Shown here one piece after another: positions 1-10,617 of a DNA stretch of 22,500 nucleotides (the stretch's first letter is position 1; the number at the start of each line of letters is the position of its first letter). The translations under genes were made by a program, and so were the position numbers. The stretch comes from Mesostigma viride. Taxonomy: Eukaryota; Streptophyta; Mesostigmatophyceae; Mesostigmatales; Mesostigmataceae. The DNA lies in NCBI GenBank assembly GCA_009746045.1, contig RPFO01000312.1:3750214-3772713 (forward strand). The letters run 5' to 3'. Below the pieces are notes generated by a model. That model saw only the letters and a program-made list of their open reading frames with translations, was not told the origin of the DNA and made no database searches.

Positions 1-200
1 CTCATGCAACCACCCTATCACAGTGCAACCATGCTATTTGTTTGGCTGCCGTGGGATGCCTGCTTATAATCATAAGGCGCCTCATGCAACCACCCTATCA
101 CAGTGCAACCACGCTATTTGTTTGGCTGCCGTGGGGTGCCTGCTTATAATCATAAGGCGCCTCATGCAACCACCCTATCACAGTGCAACCACACTATTGC
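1..200. repeat. 80-bp tandem repeat, 2.5 copies
   Basis: The phrase CTCATGCAACCACCCTATCA begins at 1, 81 and 161, giving an exact 80-bp period. Copies 1 and 2 differ at only a few bases; copy 3 decays after about 200. The array probably extends off the left edge. It lies downstream of the last visible exon of the minus-strand zinc transporter gene, so it is most likely intronic. Positions 201-461 hold no recognisable exon, only GC-rich degenerate repeats around 'cccaccgcagcacggcca'. Confidence 0.9.
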
Positions 201-461
201 TGTGCCTCCCGTTCGCCCAGGGCGAGGTGGGATGCCTGCACCCAGCGCAGCACGGCTAGTGCATGCAGTGGACTAGTGGGTCCGCGTGCACCCACCGCAG
301 CACGGCCAGTGCACTTAATACACTGTGTAAGCGCACCCACCGGCCTGGAAGATGGTTCACTACCAAAGCACGGCCAGTCCATGTACTACAATGTGGGATG
401 CCTGCGTCTAGCGCTGCACGGCCGGAGATAGGGTGAACTGGCAGGTCTCCCGCGCACCCAC

Positions 462-3400
462 CGAAGCACAGCCTGGTAGACTAGCACACCCGTGATGCCC
501 CAGATGATGAGGATGGACGCCATCGCGCCAAGGATCTCTAGCCGGTAAAAGCCGTACGAGTGGTACGACGTGGCCTTCATGCTCGACGCCCACAACGCAA
601 AGATAGAGATGCCAAAGCCTGGGGGGGGGGCGGGGGGAGGAGAGGGGGGAAGAGTTGGGGGGGGGAGGAGAGGGGGGGAGGGCAGGGGGCAAAGGAGAGG
701 GGGGAAGGGCAGGGGGGAGAGGAGAGGGGGCAAGGGAAGCGGTGAGAGGAATAAGGGGAACAGGGGAGCAGGGAAAGGGCAGGGGATGAGGATGACTGAG
801 TGAGTGAGAGGGTCGATGATGTGGAAGGGGTGCACGGGTGTGTAGCGGCCCGAGAGAATATACGAGCCAGCCGCTTGTCTTTTACCGTGGGAAGGGTACC
901 TGGTACATTGCAACACGTGCATACTATAAAGAATATACGAGCCAGCCGCTTGTCTTTTACCGTGGGAAGGGTACCTGGTACATTGCAACACGTGCATACT
1001 ATAAACTAGTGCTTGGCTGATGTCAGGAAAAGAGCGTCTATTGTAAAAGAAAGCATGTCCGTCATGAACTCTCCCACTTGGGTCAAACCATTGCGGGGAA
1101 AGAACGCTTGGCCAAGGCCTTTATACAGGCAGGCCCCGCGATGACTCCTCGATCTTTCAAGCAATGGCTCGAACCCCTCTTCCTGCTAACAGCTGAACTC
1201 ATTTATAGCCTACAAGGCTCGTGCGTGCAGGTGACACATGCTTGGGTGCACCTGTACCCAACCGCTGCGAGTCTGTGCGTCGGGACGTGAGCGTGGGTAT
1301 GGACGATTAAGTGTTTGCTACGGCTTCACAAGTCAAGCCATTCTTGGGTGTGGGTAGCAAGCCTAAGCCTAAGCACAAGCCTGTGCCTGTGCCTGCGCCT
1401 GTGCCTGCGCCTGCGCCTGCGCCTGCGCCTGCGCCTGTGCCAGTGCCAGTGCCAGTGCCAGTGCCAGTGCCAGTGCCAGTGCCAGTGCCAGTGCCAGTGC
1501 CAGTGCCAGTGCCAGTGCCAGTGCCAGTGCCAGTGCCAGTGCCAGTGCCAATGCCAGTGCCAGTGCCTGCGGGTGTGCCTGTGCCTGCGCCAGTGCCAGT
1601 GCCTAAGGGCCACACCATCCTCCACGAGCCGTCCTCCATGGGCTGCTCCCACATGCCTGCAATGTCCGACAGCAGGTGCGCCACGTCGGTCATGATGGCC
1701 AGACTGTTGGCAAGGATACCTGTGGGAAAGGGGGGGGGGGAGAGGAGGGAGAAAGATGGGGAGGGGGGCAGAGCATGCGCGCAAAGACAGCCCGGATATA
1801 CCAGCAGTCAGGTCAGGCAGAGTCGATCCGGGCAAACCCCTCCCAGCCGCTGCGTGGGGTGTAGGCATGCTGCGTGGGGTGTACGTGTGAAGGACATGGC
1901 TACTTTAGCTTCGCGAGAAATAATTTTACACTTAAAAACTTGCAACCCAATGAGCCACTAGATAAGGGGACGCCAGCACGTACGATCAAAATAACCAATA
2001 CCCTAAGAACAATCCAGGCAGTTCACTCCAGCAGGCTATCCTTGTCGAGGCTCTTCGCCCTAGCCGATGCTGCTTTACGACAACTTGCACCAGCCCGAGA
2101 CGCGAACACGTGGCTTTAAACAACAGCAACAAGGATGGTTGCTGTTTCCATAGTCCCAGTTGTCGCTGGTCCTGTAGTCCCAGCTGCACACACAGTGTTG
2201 CACATGCGTAGTTGCCCGTGCGTGGTTGCACACACGGGGTTGCACATGCCTGGTTGCACACACGGGGCTGCACATGCGTGGTTGCACACACGGGGTTGCA
2301 CATGCGTGGTTGCCCGTGCATGGTTGCCCGTGCGAACCCTACAGAAAGGAGGGCCGATCTTGAAGCATTAACGTGCTAATGGAGGACGTGCCCACACAAG
2401 GGAGGCGCGGCAGCTAATCAGGCATCCGCATGATGGGCGACATGGGCCTGGCAGGTAAGGAGCCGTGTGATAAATCGGCGCTTCACATAGGCTTAATACC
2501 AACCACTAGCCTCTGCGTACAAGAGCTAGGGAATTCCATACCCCTTAAAAGGCGTACTTCTAGCCAACCCTAGTGCCCGGTGCGGACACCGCTACTAGCA
2601 CGGTGTAACATGAAGTCCCTCCGTGGTCATAGCTCGATACAGATGCATAAGATTATCTGTGGAAATAGCACCGTGCAATAGCATGACTTCGTTTGTGGCC
2701 ATGCGCTTGTGCGGCCCACGTGCTCACCTCCAATAACTTCCACCGTCCCAAAAACCAGGCAAATTGCAACAGCAATCTGCAGCCGCATCTTCCGACTGTC
2801 CATGACCGAGCGTTTCTCCTTGCCTCCATGGGTGAAGTGGCAAAAGTGGCCCTGGCTCTTCGCTGACAGGCAGCGTGCCGGATTACAAGGAAAGACGACG
2901 GTAAGGTTAGTAAGGATGCATGCCAAAAGTGCCGTCTGGAAACGGAGAATGGAAACCTGTCCTCAAAGACGCCAAGAACGAGAAAGCCTGACGATTCTGG
3001 TTTGGCCAAGTAGAGCTGCCCACCCGTGAAACCAAACTCTGGGCTAACTACGTCCACGCCCAGATATGTGCACCTCCTGAATATACAGAGGCATCTCGTG
3101 AAGCCCTTGAGAGCATCCCCAGAGGGTCCCATACCCAGAACGGAGATCGCAAGGACTTTAGGAGGGACCAACACTCGTAATCAAAATTCCTGATTCATAC
3201 GCATGAGATGACATCCAGTTAGCAAAAGTCAAGATCGTGGCGCCAACAGCTTCTAACTCGCCCTCAGCCCGCCCTCAATCCTCACTTACTTCGGGCAAGG
3301 TAGCTCTTTTTCTTTTTATCGTCCGAACTCGTTGCCTCCTCCCTCGTTGCCTCTTTCCCTAGTAAAGGAAGTTTATCTAGCGGCATGGCACCGTTATCCC

Positions 3401-3677
3401 GAATAACGAAGGCTGGATCTGTAATCGAGCTGCCGCCGATTTCTGGGTCCCCGACCTCCCGCAAGCGTACAGTCGACGAGCTGCGACCCGCAAAAGCCAA
3501 TGCCATAAATTGTTTCGGACTCACTCCGGTGTTACATGTTGCACCATCCGACAACGAACAACGAGGATTCAATATCAGCTCTTCCGCTAAATTCTCCGTG
3601 CCACGTGTTGCGGGTCCGGGTTTGGCAAAGCAGTTGCAACTCATAACTGCTAACTGGTTATGTCTTGGAGGGTCCAA
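462..3677 (-). CDS. CDF zinc transporter, MTP1/ZAT type (partial, 4 exons)
   Basis: Cation diffusion facilitator that would move Zn2+ into the vacuole or another compartment in exchange for H+ (family knowledge). Exons on the minus strand: 3677-3290 (129 codons, hydrophilic N-terminus, least certain), 2862-2728, 1719-1657 and 618-462. Splice phases agree at every junction: a|cg, g|gt, g|gc, then open at cg|. Exon 2 carries [20 protein letters not shown] (TM1). Exon 3 carries [13 protein letters not shown], the TM2 HxxxD metal site. Exon 4 carries [20 protein letters not shown] and a TM3 ending GVLVYQAVL. These match the TM1-TM3 block of plant MTP1/ZAT and animal ZnT2-like proteins. About 247 residues are visible; TM4-TM6, including the second HxxxD, lie beyond the left edge. 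Donors are GTAAGT, GTGAGC, GCATGT (non-canonical GC) and GTGGGT. The start at 3677 is the first ATG of the open exon and is unproven. Confidence 0.88.
621..790. repeat. Polypurine/G-rich tract abutting a splice acceptor
   Basis: On the plus strand this is almost pure G and A with many runs of four or more Gs. On the sense (minus) strand of the transporter gene it is a pyrimidine tract of about 170 nt ending CCCCCAG directly at the acceptor of exon 4 (618). ORFs read through it are low-complexity artefacts. Confidence 0.85.
856..1005. repeat. Perfect 75-bp tandem duplication
   Basis: GAATATACGAGCCAGCCGCT starts at 856 and again at 931. The two 75-bp copies look identical, ending CATACTATAAA each time. 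They are intronic in the transporter gene. Identity suggests a recent duplication. Positions 1006-1371 hold nothing recognisable. Confidence 0.93.
1372..1604. repeat. Hexanucleotide microsatellite (GTGCCA/GCGCCT family)
   Basis: A run of GCCTGT/GCCTGC hexamers passes into about 20 nearly uninterrupted GTGCCA units around 1439-1567, then back to mixed units. All frames on both strands stay open, giving spurious Pro-Val, Cys-Gln, Ala-Leu, Gly-Thr and Trp-His repeat proteins. It sits in the intron between transporter exons 3 and 4, about 50 bp downstream of exon 3 in the direction of transcription. Confidence 0.93.
2183..2334. repeat. 14/28-bp minisatellite
   Basis: Alternating 14-mers TTGCACATGCGTGG and TTGCACACACGGGG with variants such as TTGCCCGTGCGTGG. 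It lies in the 1008-bp intron between transporter exons 2 and 3 (1720-2727). The remainder of that intron shows no coding signal; a G-run at 1729-1740 lies close to the exon 3 acceptor. Confidence 0.85.
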
Positions 3678-3883
3678 TTATAACTAGCGAAACTGGTTGT
3701 TCAGGGCGGAAGCGTCCAGAGAGGTCAGAGAACGCCACCAACTTGGTGTTGGCTACTTGGCTTGGTAGCAAACGCTCCGGCCGAGTGCAATAACGTTTAC
3801 ATCAGGACGTCATGGAGCCTGGAGGACGACAAAAACGCAGGTGCTCGCATGCGGTGATTTGTACCAGTGTGACCGGGCAAAAT
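3678..3883. other. Intergenic, upstream of the zinc transporter
   Basis: Unique-looking sequence between the proposed transporter start and the L1 target duplication. It probably contains part of the transporter promoter and 5' UTR. No convincing TATA box or other motif was seen. Confidence 0.5.
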
Positions 3884-3899
3884 AATGCCAATGACTACT
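3884..3899. repeat. Target-site duplication of the L1 element, left copy
   Basis: AATGCCAATGACTACT here is repeated exactly at 10695-10710. Immediately inside it the L1 protein homology begins. Confidence 0.85.
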
Positions 3900-3901
3900 C
3901 G

Positions 3902-5770
3902 GAATTCTTTGCATTTATCCCACCCCCGCGCTCACAAACCACCATCACAGAAATTACAGACGAGACTGGCACCCATACCACCCCCCAAGACATCCTACAA
4001 TCTGGACATGCTTTTTTCTCCACCCTGTTCCGGACAGAACCCGACCCCTCTGCAAATACAGCCACACAAAAAAATCCTCGATGCAATTCCCCACCGCCTC
4101 TCTCCGTCACAACCGAACAAGCTCTACTACTGTAGAGTGTAGACGCCGGCCAGCCCCACTATGGAAGAAACATCTCTAGCACTCCAACATCTCAAAACCG
4201 GTAGCGCACCTGGTGCAGATGGCCTTCCAGTAGAGTTTTTTAAAACGTTCTGGCCCCTCATAGGCAGGGATCTATACCAATGCATCCTGGAAATCTGGAA
4301 CACCGAAACTGTTGTGGGCCAGTGGTCGGAAACAATCCTCATCCTCTTACACAAAAAAGGGGATAAAACAAGTTGGAAAAATAATAGACCCATTCGCATG
4401 CTCACAGTCCCTTACAAACTAGCCAGCAAACTCTTGCAACGCCGTTTCTACAGTGTACTAGATAATCTGATCGGCCCGGAACAAGTTGGATTCAGGTCTA
4501 ACCTACACATCAGCGACAGCATCACCATGATCATGGACATTGTTGATGACGCATGGCGCAACAATATTATAGGTCTTATTTTATTTTGGGATTTTGAAAA
4601 GGCATTCGACCGCATATGTTGGAAATACCTCGAGGCTATACTACACGGGCTTGGATTTGGACCTAAACTTATTAAGGTCAGTCTAGGCATGATCAAATCC
4701 CTCACTTGGCACCTACTAATTAATGGACATAAATCCCAAATAGGCCATAGCACACGCTCTCTCCCACAAGGCGACTGTCTCTCTCCCCTTCTCTTTCTGC
4801 TCGCTCACGCTGGCCTCTTCTTTCTTCATCAACAGGACAGCCGTATTCAAGGCTACCCCCTCCCTCACCACACACGTGGTCTGTTTCAAACTGCTTACGC
4901 CGATGACACTACTAACATTTGCACCTCCCTGCGTGATGTTGATGCTGTGCTTGACAACATATCTACATACTGTACCGCCTCCCAACAACGCTGCAACGTG
5001 CAAAAGTCCACGGGCTTGCATATTGGCAGAACAACCAACCCGACTCTCCAACCTACTAACCTGGCGGTGACATGGGTCCCGCCAGGAGGATACCACCTTT
5101 TGCATAACTGCCCTATCGGTCGGACAGCCGAAGGGAGGTTATTGGAAGTCAAAACCTTTTTATACGACGAATCACAACAACTGGGCAAACTTACTGGTGT
5201 ACAACAGGTGGCCAACCGCTGGGCTGGCGTACACCGCCTCAGCCTCCGGGGCAAGGTCCTCGTTACGAACCAGCTGCTGTTCTCCAAGCTGCTGTACTTC
5301 GGTCAGGCCCACCCACCGGATGAACACACCGTGTCTCTTATTCAACGACTGGGGCATAACTTTTTTGGAAAAAATCGAGCGATCTCAGCCGCCAGGTACA
5401 CGGATGGATCAGAGAGTCAATGTCTTTTATGCCGTGGCCTCTTGGAGGACTAGGCTTACACAATATGCAATGGCGTTTATGGTCTGTGTATGCCAAACAA
5501 GTTATCTCTGCCCACATTGGTGTCAACACCCACCCTGGATGTCTTCTGGCACGTGTAACCCTCTCACGTCTTACTCATCACTCCAATGGTATTTCCTGGC
5601 ACTCTGGAGCCGCACTGCTTACTGCTCGCCTCCCCTCCCCGAAGCTCACCAGAGGTCTTCCTTGGTACTGGGCTCGTATATGGCAAGGCTTTATGGCACT
5701 TAAACCCGACCGCCTACTAAATATTCCCCACACTACGTGAGGAAGTTGCACGCCAACCCCTATTCTTTAA
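3902..5770 (+). pseudogene. L1 reverse transcriptase, N-terminal part (broken)
   Basis: The main open stretch is 4161-5453 (430 codons). Recognisable RT blocks are GSAPGADGLPVEFFKTFW near residues 14-31, EQVGFR near 111, the first catalytic block DFEKAFDR at about 144-151, SLPQGDCLSPLLF near 202-214 and YADD at 246-249. The catalytic aspartates are present. Upstream, EITDETG...DILQSGHAFFSTLF is read in another frame, with the shift in an A7 run near 4068-4074, and a TAG stops the RT frame at 4140-4142. Downstream, the frame changes near 5415 (GGLGLHN follows in frame) and again at a C-run near 5726-5729. The last residues before the nested insertion read ...ARQPLFFN. Non-functional as it stands. 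Confidence 0.9.
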
Positions 5771-7477
5771 CCCCTAAATGGTCTGGCTGCCGATTTTCCG
5801 CCTAAAACTGAGTTACAGCCGACACGTCGGCCCCTTCTCGGGGGACCAAATGCCGCGAAAACTATTGAGAATTAGGAAAAGTTTAGCTGAGAAGATCGAA
5901 AGTTTATAATTTTCCTCACAGCATGGTACTAGGGTTTGCATACTTCTGACAAAGTTATAGAGGTGTTCTGGCCGGTCAAAGTACAAGGGGTCAGGGTACT
6001 TTTTCACGTACAACGTGCATTCCGGAAAACGACGACCTGGCCATGGCGGCTTGCGCCCACGCATGGCATTTACGTTTTCGTTCGAATTTTCTGACCAAAC
6101 TCAGGAAATTGATTTTATACGTCCTAAAGATGATACAGGCCAATTTTTGGTTCGCGGGAATGCCATTTGACAGGTGTCGGCAGCGTTCTTGCTGGAAAAA
6201 ACTGCGATCAGGCCGGACGATAGAAACGTTGACAGCAATAACTTTCCGGCGTATTTTAAAGGATATATTGGTTTCTTTGTACTTTTTATGATACATAGTA
6301 GTCGTAAACGTGCAAGGGTGGCCAGAAATCGCCGAATCCAGCGACCATGCTGCACAACTTTGGTGTGCCGAAATGCGCCATTTTGCGGCCACCGCCTGGG
6401 CCAAGGTAACGCCATCCATGCCTGGTAAAGCTGAGTTATCGTTTTCCTATCGATGTTTGGCGTTTATATATACGTTCTAGCTTGTGTAGCACATTCTTTT
6501 TGCATTATTCATGCTCTTTCTTGACCCTGGCCTGGCCCCTTTCTAAAACACCCTTCTTAGATGCTTCCCTCAGTCAGTTGACCTGCCACAGGGTGATGGT
6601 GAAAAGTTTTAGAGGCTGTATGGGTTTGAATACCTCCATATATGTTTGTTATACATTTCCCACACACATATTGCATGAGTGTGAGGCAGTTGGCTGGTCT
6701 CTGTGGCATCATCAAGCATGTAACCGGTGAGTAGAAGCTTCCCATTGTCAGCATGTGCCACCAGGTGTGCTGGCCATCACCTGGCAAGCTATAGCAGCTT
6801 AGGCCTAGTTTATCCTTGCTAGGGCAAGCTGAAATAGGCTTAAAATCACTAGTTTGTTGGTGCATGGCTGCCTCCTAGAATGCATGCCTTGCGTAGGGTA
6901 TCCGCACCACGTTACCTACGTGCATGGACAAGGTGGCACCTGCACATAGGTGCCATGTAAGGGCAATGTGATGATGCAGTTATGTTTCCCCATCATTGTG
7001 GAAGGGAAATGTATTGTTTGGCATGGTTGGGGGCCATATTAGTAGGTATTAGTAGGTAGTATGCCCACTCCTACCCCCTTGGTTGCTTTTTACCAACGGT
7101 ACCCCTATGGGCTGTACTGGGTGTAACTGCTGGTATACCCACCCAAATGATGACCCCAATGGCTCAAACTGTTCAGCAACTAATTGTTTATCATCCCTGA
7201 AGTGGTAGGTGCCTAGCTCTTACAACATAATTCAAAATGCACATTCTACCAAAAATGAAAACGCTCGTCTTGACCCCCCTGACTTTGAAGGCAGTTATAC
7301 ATGGCCTACCCTGCATATATGTAAGGTTGTGATATACCAACCCGAAGGGCAACTCATGGACATGCTTGGCCCCCAAGGACAGCCATTGGATATGGGTGGG
7401 TTGGATGGCATCTGGTTTGCAAAATTGTGAAGTTACAGCCGATGCATCGGCAGTATTTCTGCCCATTTAGGGGTTAA
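5767..7477. mobile_element. TTAA-bounded DNA element, left member of a mirrored pair
   Basis: A 1.7-kb element begins TTAACCCCTAAATGG and ends CCATTTAGGGGTTAA, so it has 15-bp terminal inverted repeats including TTAA. Behind these, both ends carry a CTGCCGA block and an ACAGCCGA...TCGGC block. TTAA plus a CCC start is the signature of piggyBac-type insertions (family knowledge); no transposase is encoded, so it would be non-autonomous. It contains modest ORFs, for example minus 6419-5991 (142 aa), minus 6064-5813, plus 6482-6730 and plus 7209-7430, none of recognised family. Nearly its whole length is repeated in reverse complement at 7518-9213. Another superfamily with a TTAA target remains possible. 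Confidence 0.75.
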
Positions 7478-7517
7478 TGATATATACCTCAACCCCCTTA
7501 ATCGCCCCTTTGGATGC
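7478..7517. other. 40-bp spacer at the centre of the mirrored pair
   Basis: TGATATATACCTCAACCCCC and the 20 bases after it separate two facing TTAA ends. It contains further CCCCTTAA-like words, perhaps remnants of an element end or of the site into which the second copy inserted. Confidence 0.6.
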
Positions 7518-9213
7518 TTAACCCCTAAATGGGCAGGATTGCTGCCGAAAAATCGGCTGTAAAATCACTATTTTGTAAACCACCCCACAACCAACATACC
7601 AACATCCAAGGGCTGTCCTTGGGAGTCAAGCATGTCCATGACTTGCCCTTTGCCATGAGCTATCACAAGCCCACATATCTGCAGGGCAGGCCATAGAAAA
7701 CTACCGTCAAAGTTAGGGGGGTCAAGACGCGCGCTTTCATTCTTGGTGTATTGTGCATTTTCAATTATATAACTAGACCTAGACACCTACCACTTCAGGG
7801 ATGATAAATAATTAGTTGCTGAACAGTTTGAGCCATTGGGGTCATCATTTGGGTGGGTATACCAGCAGTTACACTCAGTACAGCCCATAGGGGCACCGTT
7901 GGTAAAAAGCAACCAAGAGGGTAGGGGTGGGCATACTACCTACTAATATGGCCACCAACCATGCCATACAACACATTTCCCTTCCACAATGATGGGAAAA
8001 CATAACTGCATCATCACACTGCCCTTATGTGGCACCTATGTGCAGGTGCCACCTTGTCCATGCACGTAGGGAACGCGGTACGGATACCCTACGCAAAGCA
8101 TGCATTCTAAGAGGCAACCACCAACAAACTAGTGATGTTAAGCCTATTTCAGCTTTCCCTAGCTAAGATAAACTAGGCTTAAGCTGGCATTGCTTGCCAG
8201 GTGATGGCCAGCACACCTGGTGGCACATGCTGACAATGGGAAGTTTTTACTCACCATTACATGCTTGATGATGCCACAGAGACCAGCCAACTGCCTCACA
8301 CTCATGCAATATGTGTGTGGGAAATATATAAGAAACATATATGGAGGTATTCAAACCCATACAGCCTCTAAAAATCAGCACCAGCACACTATGGCAGGTC
8401 AATAGACTAAGGGAAGCATCTAAGAAGGGTGTTTTAGGAAGGGGCCAGGCCATGGTCAAGAAAGAGCATGAATAATGCAAAAAGAATGTGCTACACAAGC
8501 TAGAACGTAGATATAAATTTCATACATCGATAAGAAAACGATGCTTCAGCTTTACCTGGCATGGCTGGCGTTACCTTGGCCCAGGCGGTGGCCGCAAAAT
8601 GGCGCATTGCGGCACACCAAAGCTGTGCAGCATGGTCACTAGATTGGGAGATTTCTGGCCACCCTTGCACGTCTACGACTACAATGCATCATAAAAACTA
8701 CGAAGCAACCGATATATCCCTTAAAATACGCCGGAAAGGTATTGCTGTCAACGTTTCTATCGTCCGGCCTGATCCCAGGTTTTTCCAGCAAGAACGCTGC
8801 CGACACCTATCAAATGGCCTTCTCGCGAACCAAAAATTGGAATGTATGATCTTTAGGACATATAAAATCTATTTCTTAAGTTTGGCCAGCAAATTCGACC
8901 GCAAACGTAAATGCCATGCGTGTGCGCAAGCCGCCATGGCCAGGTCGTCGTTTTCCGGAATGCACGTTCTACGTGAAAAAGTACCCTGACCCCCTGTACT
9001 TTGACGGTCCAGTACACCTGTTAAACTTTGTCAAAAGTATGCAAACCCTAGTATCATGGCATAGAGAAACTTATAAACTTTCGATCTTCTCAGCTAAACG
9101 TTTCCTAATTCTCAATAGTATTCGCGGCATTTGGTTCCCCGCGGAAGTGCCGATATATCGGCTGTAAGTCGATTTTTGGCGGAAAATCGGCAGCCAGACC
9201 ATTTAGGGGTTAA
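7518..9213. mobile_element. TTAA-bounded DNA element, right member of the mirrored pair
   Basis: Reverse-complement partner of 5767-7477. It starts TTAACCCCTAAATGGGCAG and ends GGCAGCCAGACCATTTAGGGGTTAA. The two members can be followed base by base over their full length, with scattered substitutions and small indels, roughly 85-90% identical by eye. Equivalent ORFs recur here (plus 8561-8989, 142 aa; plus 8916-9167; minus 8498-8247; minus 7786-7568). About 24 of 142 residues differ in the largest, giving no sign of protein-level constraint. No transposase is visible. Confidence 0.75.
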
Positions 9214-9223
9214 GTGGCCCTAA

Positions 9224-10617
9224 CCCCTATGAAGGCTTCATAACATCCCCCCACCCTGTAACCACTATTCTCCACCTGTATATTCTCCACGGTGACTGCT
9301 ACCGCCTCTTAACATATAACGAACTGGCTGCCTGGGTCCCCAATGTGCCTACTTATGCTGCCTGGGCCGCGCTAGTACAAGCCATACCCCCCCGCTGGCA
9401 CACACTCATGACTGCTCCCCGTGCCCCCTATAAAGCTGGTGAGTGGTGCTGCTTTTGTCCATACAGCACGACCGCAACATGCTCGGGGAAGGTGATCGCA
9501 GAACTCCCCCTTGGAACCCTGCACGTTCAACTACGGGCGCCGCTGAGCGGCCACAATGGATGTCTGGCTCAACTTACAACTGCAGTGGTGTTCCTCCCCA
9601 CCCAGCTATGCCACCGGATTCGGGTTGTACCTTGGTCCCTTGAACAATCATGTGTATACCAACCCAACCCCAACCTTCCAGACGCTGCTATTATTTGGCT
9701 ACATGTGGGATCAACCCGCCTGGACATGTTGTCATTGGATCCAGTGGAATTTGGCTGGGTGCTAAATCAGGGTGACAGCAGAACTGTAAAAGGCCTTTAC
9801 GAGTACACGGCAGAGTGGGGCTACACAATGCTCTTGCATAAAAACCATCAATTCCACCCCGGACGGACACGCTGGGGCGCTACTGAGTGGCCTGGCCACA
9901 CCTGGTCCGAGCTACCATGGTCCGGATTCTCCCGACTTCTGGCCTGCGCTGGTTGTCTCTTTGACACCTGGGTCCGCAACATCACCCTCGCCGCTGACCA
10001 CCCGCTGATTGATCGCCGCGCGACCGACGTACAACACCTCTTGATGCACCGGTCCATCGGGGTCGGGGAGATCCTCCACCGGCGATTTCAACACCCTGCT
10101 ACATGTTTATGTACCAACCCCACTGAAACTGTGGAACACCGATTTTTATGGTGTAACCTCCAGGGAGTCGGTTTGGACCTGGTTGATTGGTTTATGGGCA
10201 GCCTGGACGTCTGAGCCTATCATACCGGTGTCTACCCGCTCAATTATCTTTGGCATCACTGGCACCACTGGCCTTGAGCTCACCTTTTCACAACAAGCGT
10301 GGATATGGCTCCGCACATGCATGTTATATACAATCTGGACGGTGCGAAACGATGTGGTGTTCAATAGGCGCACAGTTTTCGACAAAGCTGGGGTTCTCTC
10401 ACGCTTCATTTACCTATGGAACTCCGGCATGCGACGCTACTGGATGGTTGCAAATGAACAAAACAAAGTCTGGGACCCTGGCGCGGACCAGGATAAGCCC
10501 AGCCCACTTGGGATCTTTCATGACCTCATGGGCAAAAACAGGATCTTTACCCACATGCCCAATGACAACCCATTAGAAGGCTTCCGTGGTCTAGTAAGGC
10601 TCCGTTTTAGCCACTGA
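9224..10617 (+). pseudogene. L1 ORF2 C-terminal part with zf-RVT domain (broken)
   Basis: Continuation of the L1 protein after the nested insertion. The reading resumes at 9224 as the end of the FFNPYEGF segment and runs to 10214. Near its end is RFQHPATCLCTNPTETVEHR followed by FLWC, a Cys/His pattern typical of the reverse-transcriptase zinc-binding (zf-RVT) region of plant and algal L1 elements. A frameshift near 10180-10200 moves the reading to the frame ending with TGA at 10615-10617. That frame holds LYTIWTVRNDVVFN, the usual tryptophan-rich segment after zf-RVT. Codons 9908-9967 contain the sequence that recurs as fragments at 15-19 kb. Confidence 0.85.

Noticed and set aside
560-803. 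Gly-rich plus-strand ORFs
   Set aside because: They are translations of the polypurine tract and of the antisense of transporter exon 4.
1311-1961. Long plus-strand Pro-Val-rich ORF and its counterparts in other frames
   Set aside because: A hexanucleotide repeat keeps every frame open. The region lies inside an intron of the minus-strand transporter gene, one of whose exons overlaps the ORF.
2709-3029. Plus-strand 106-codon ORF over transporter exon 2
   Set aside because: It is antisense to a well-supported exon and shows no family resemblance.
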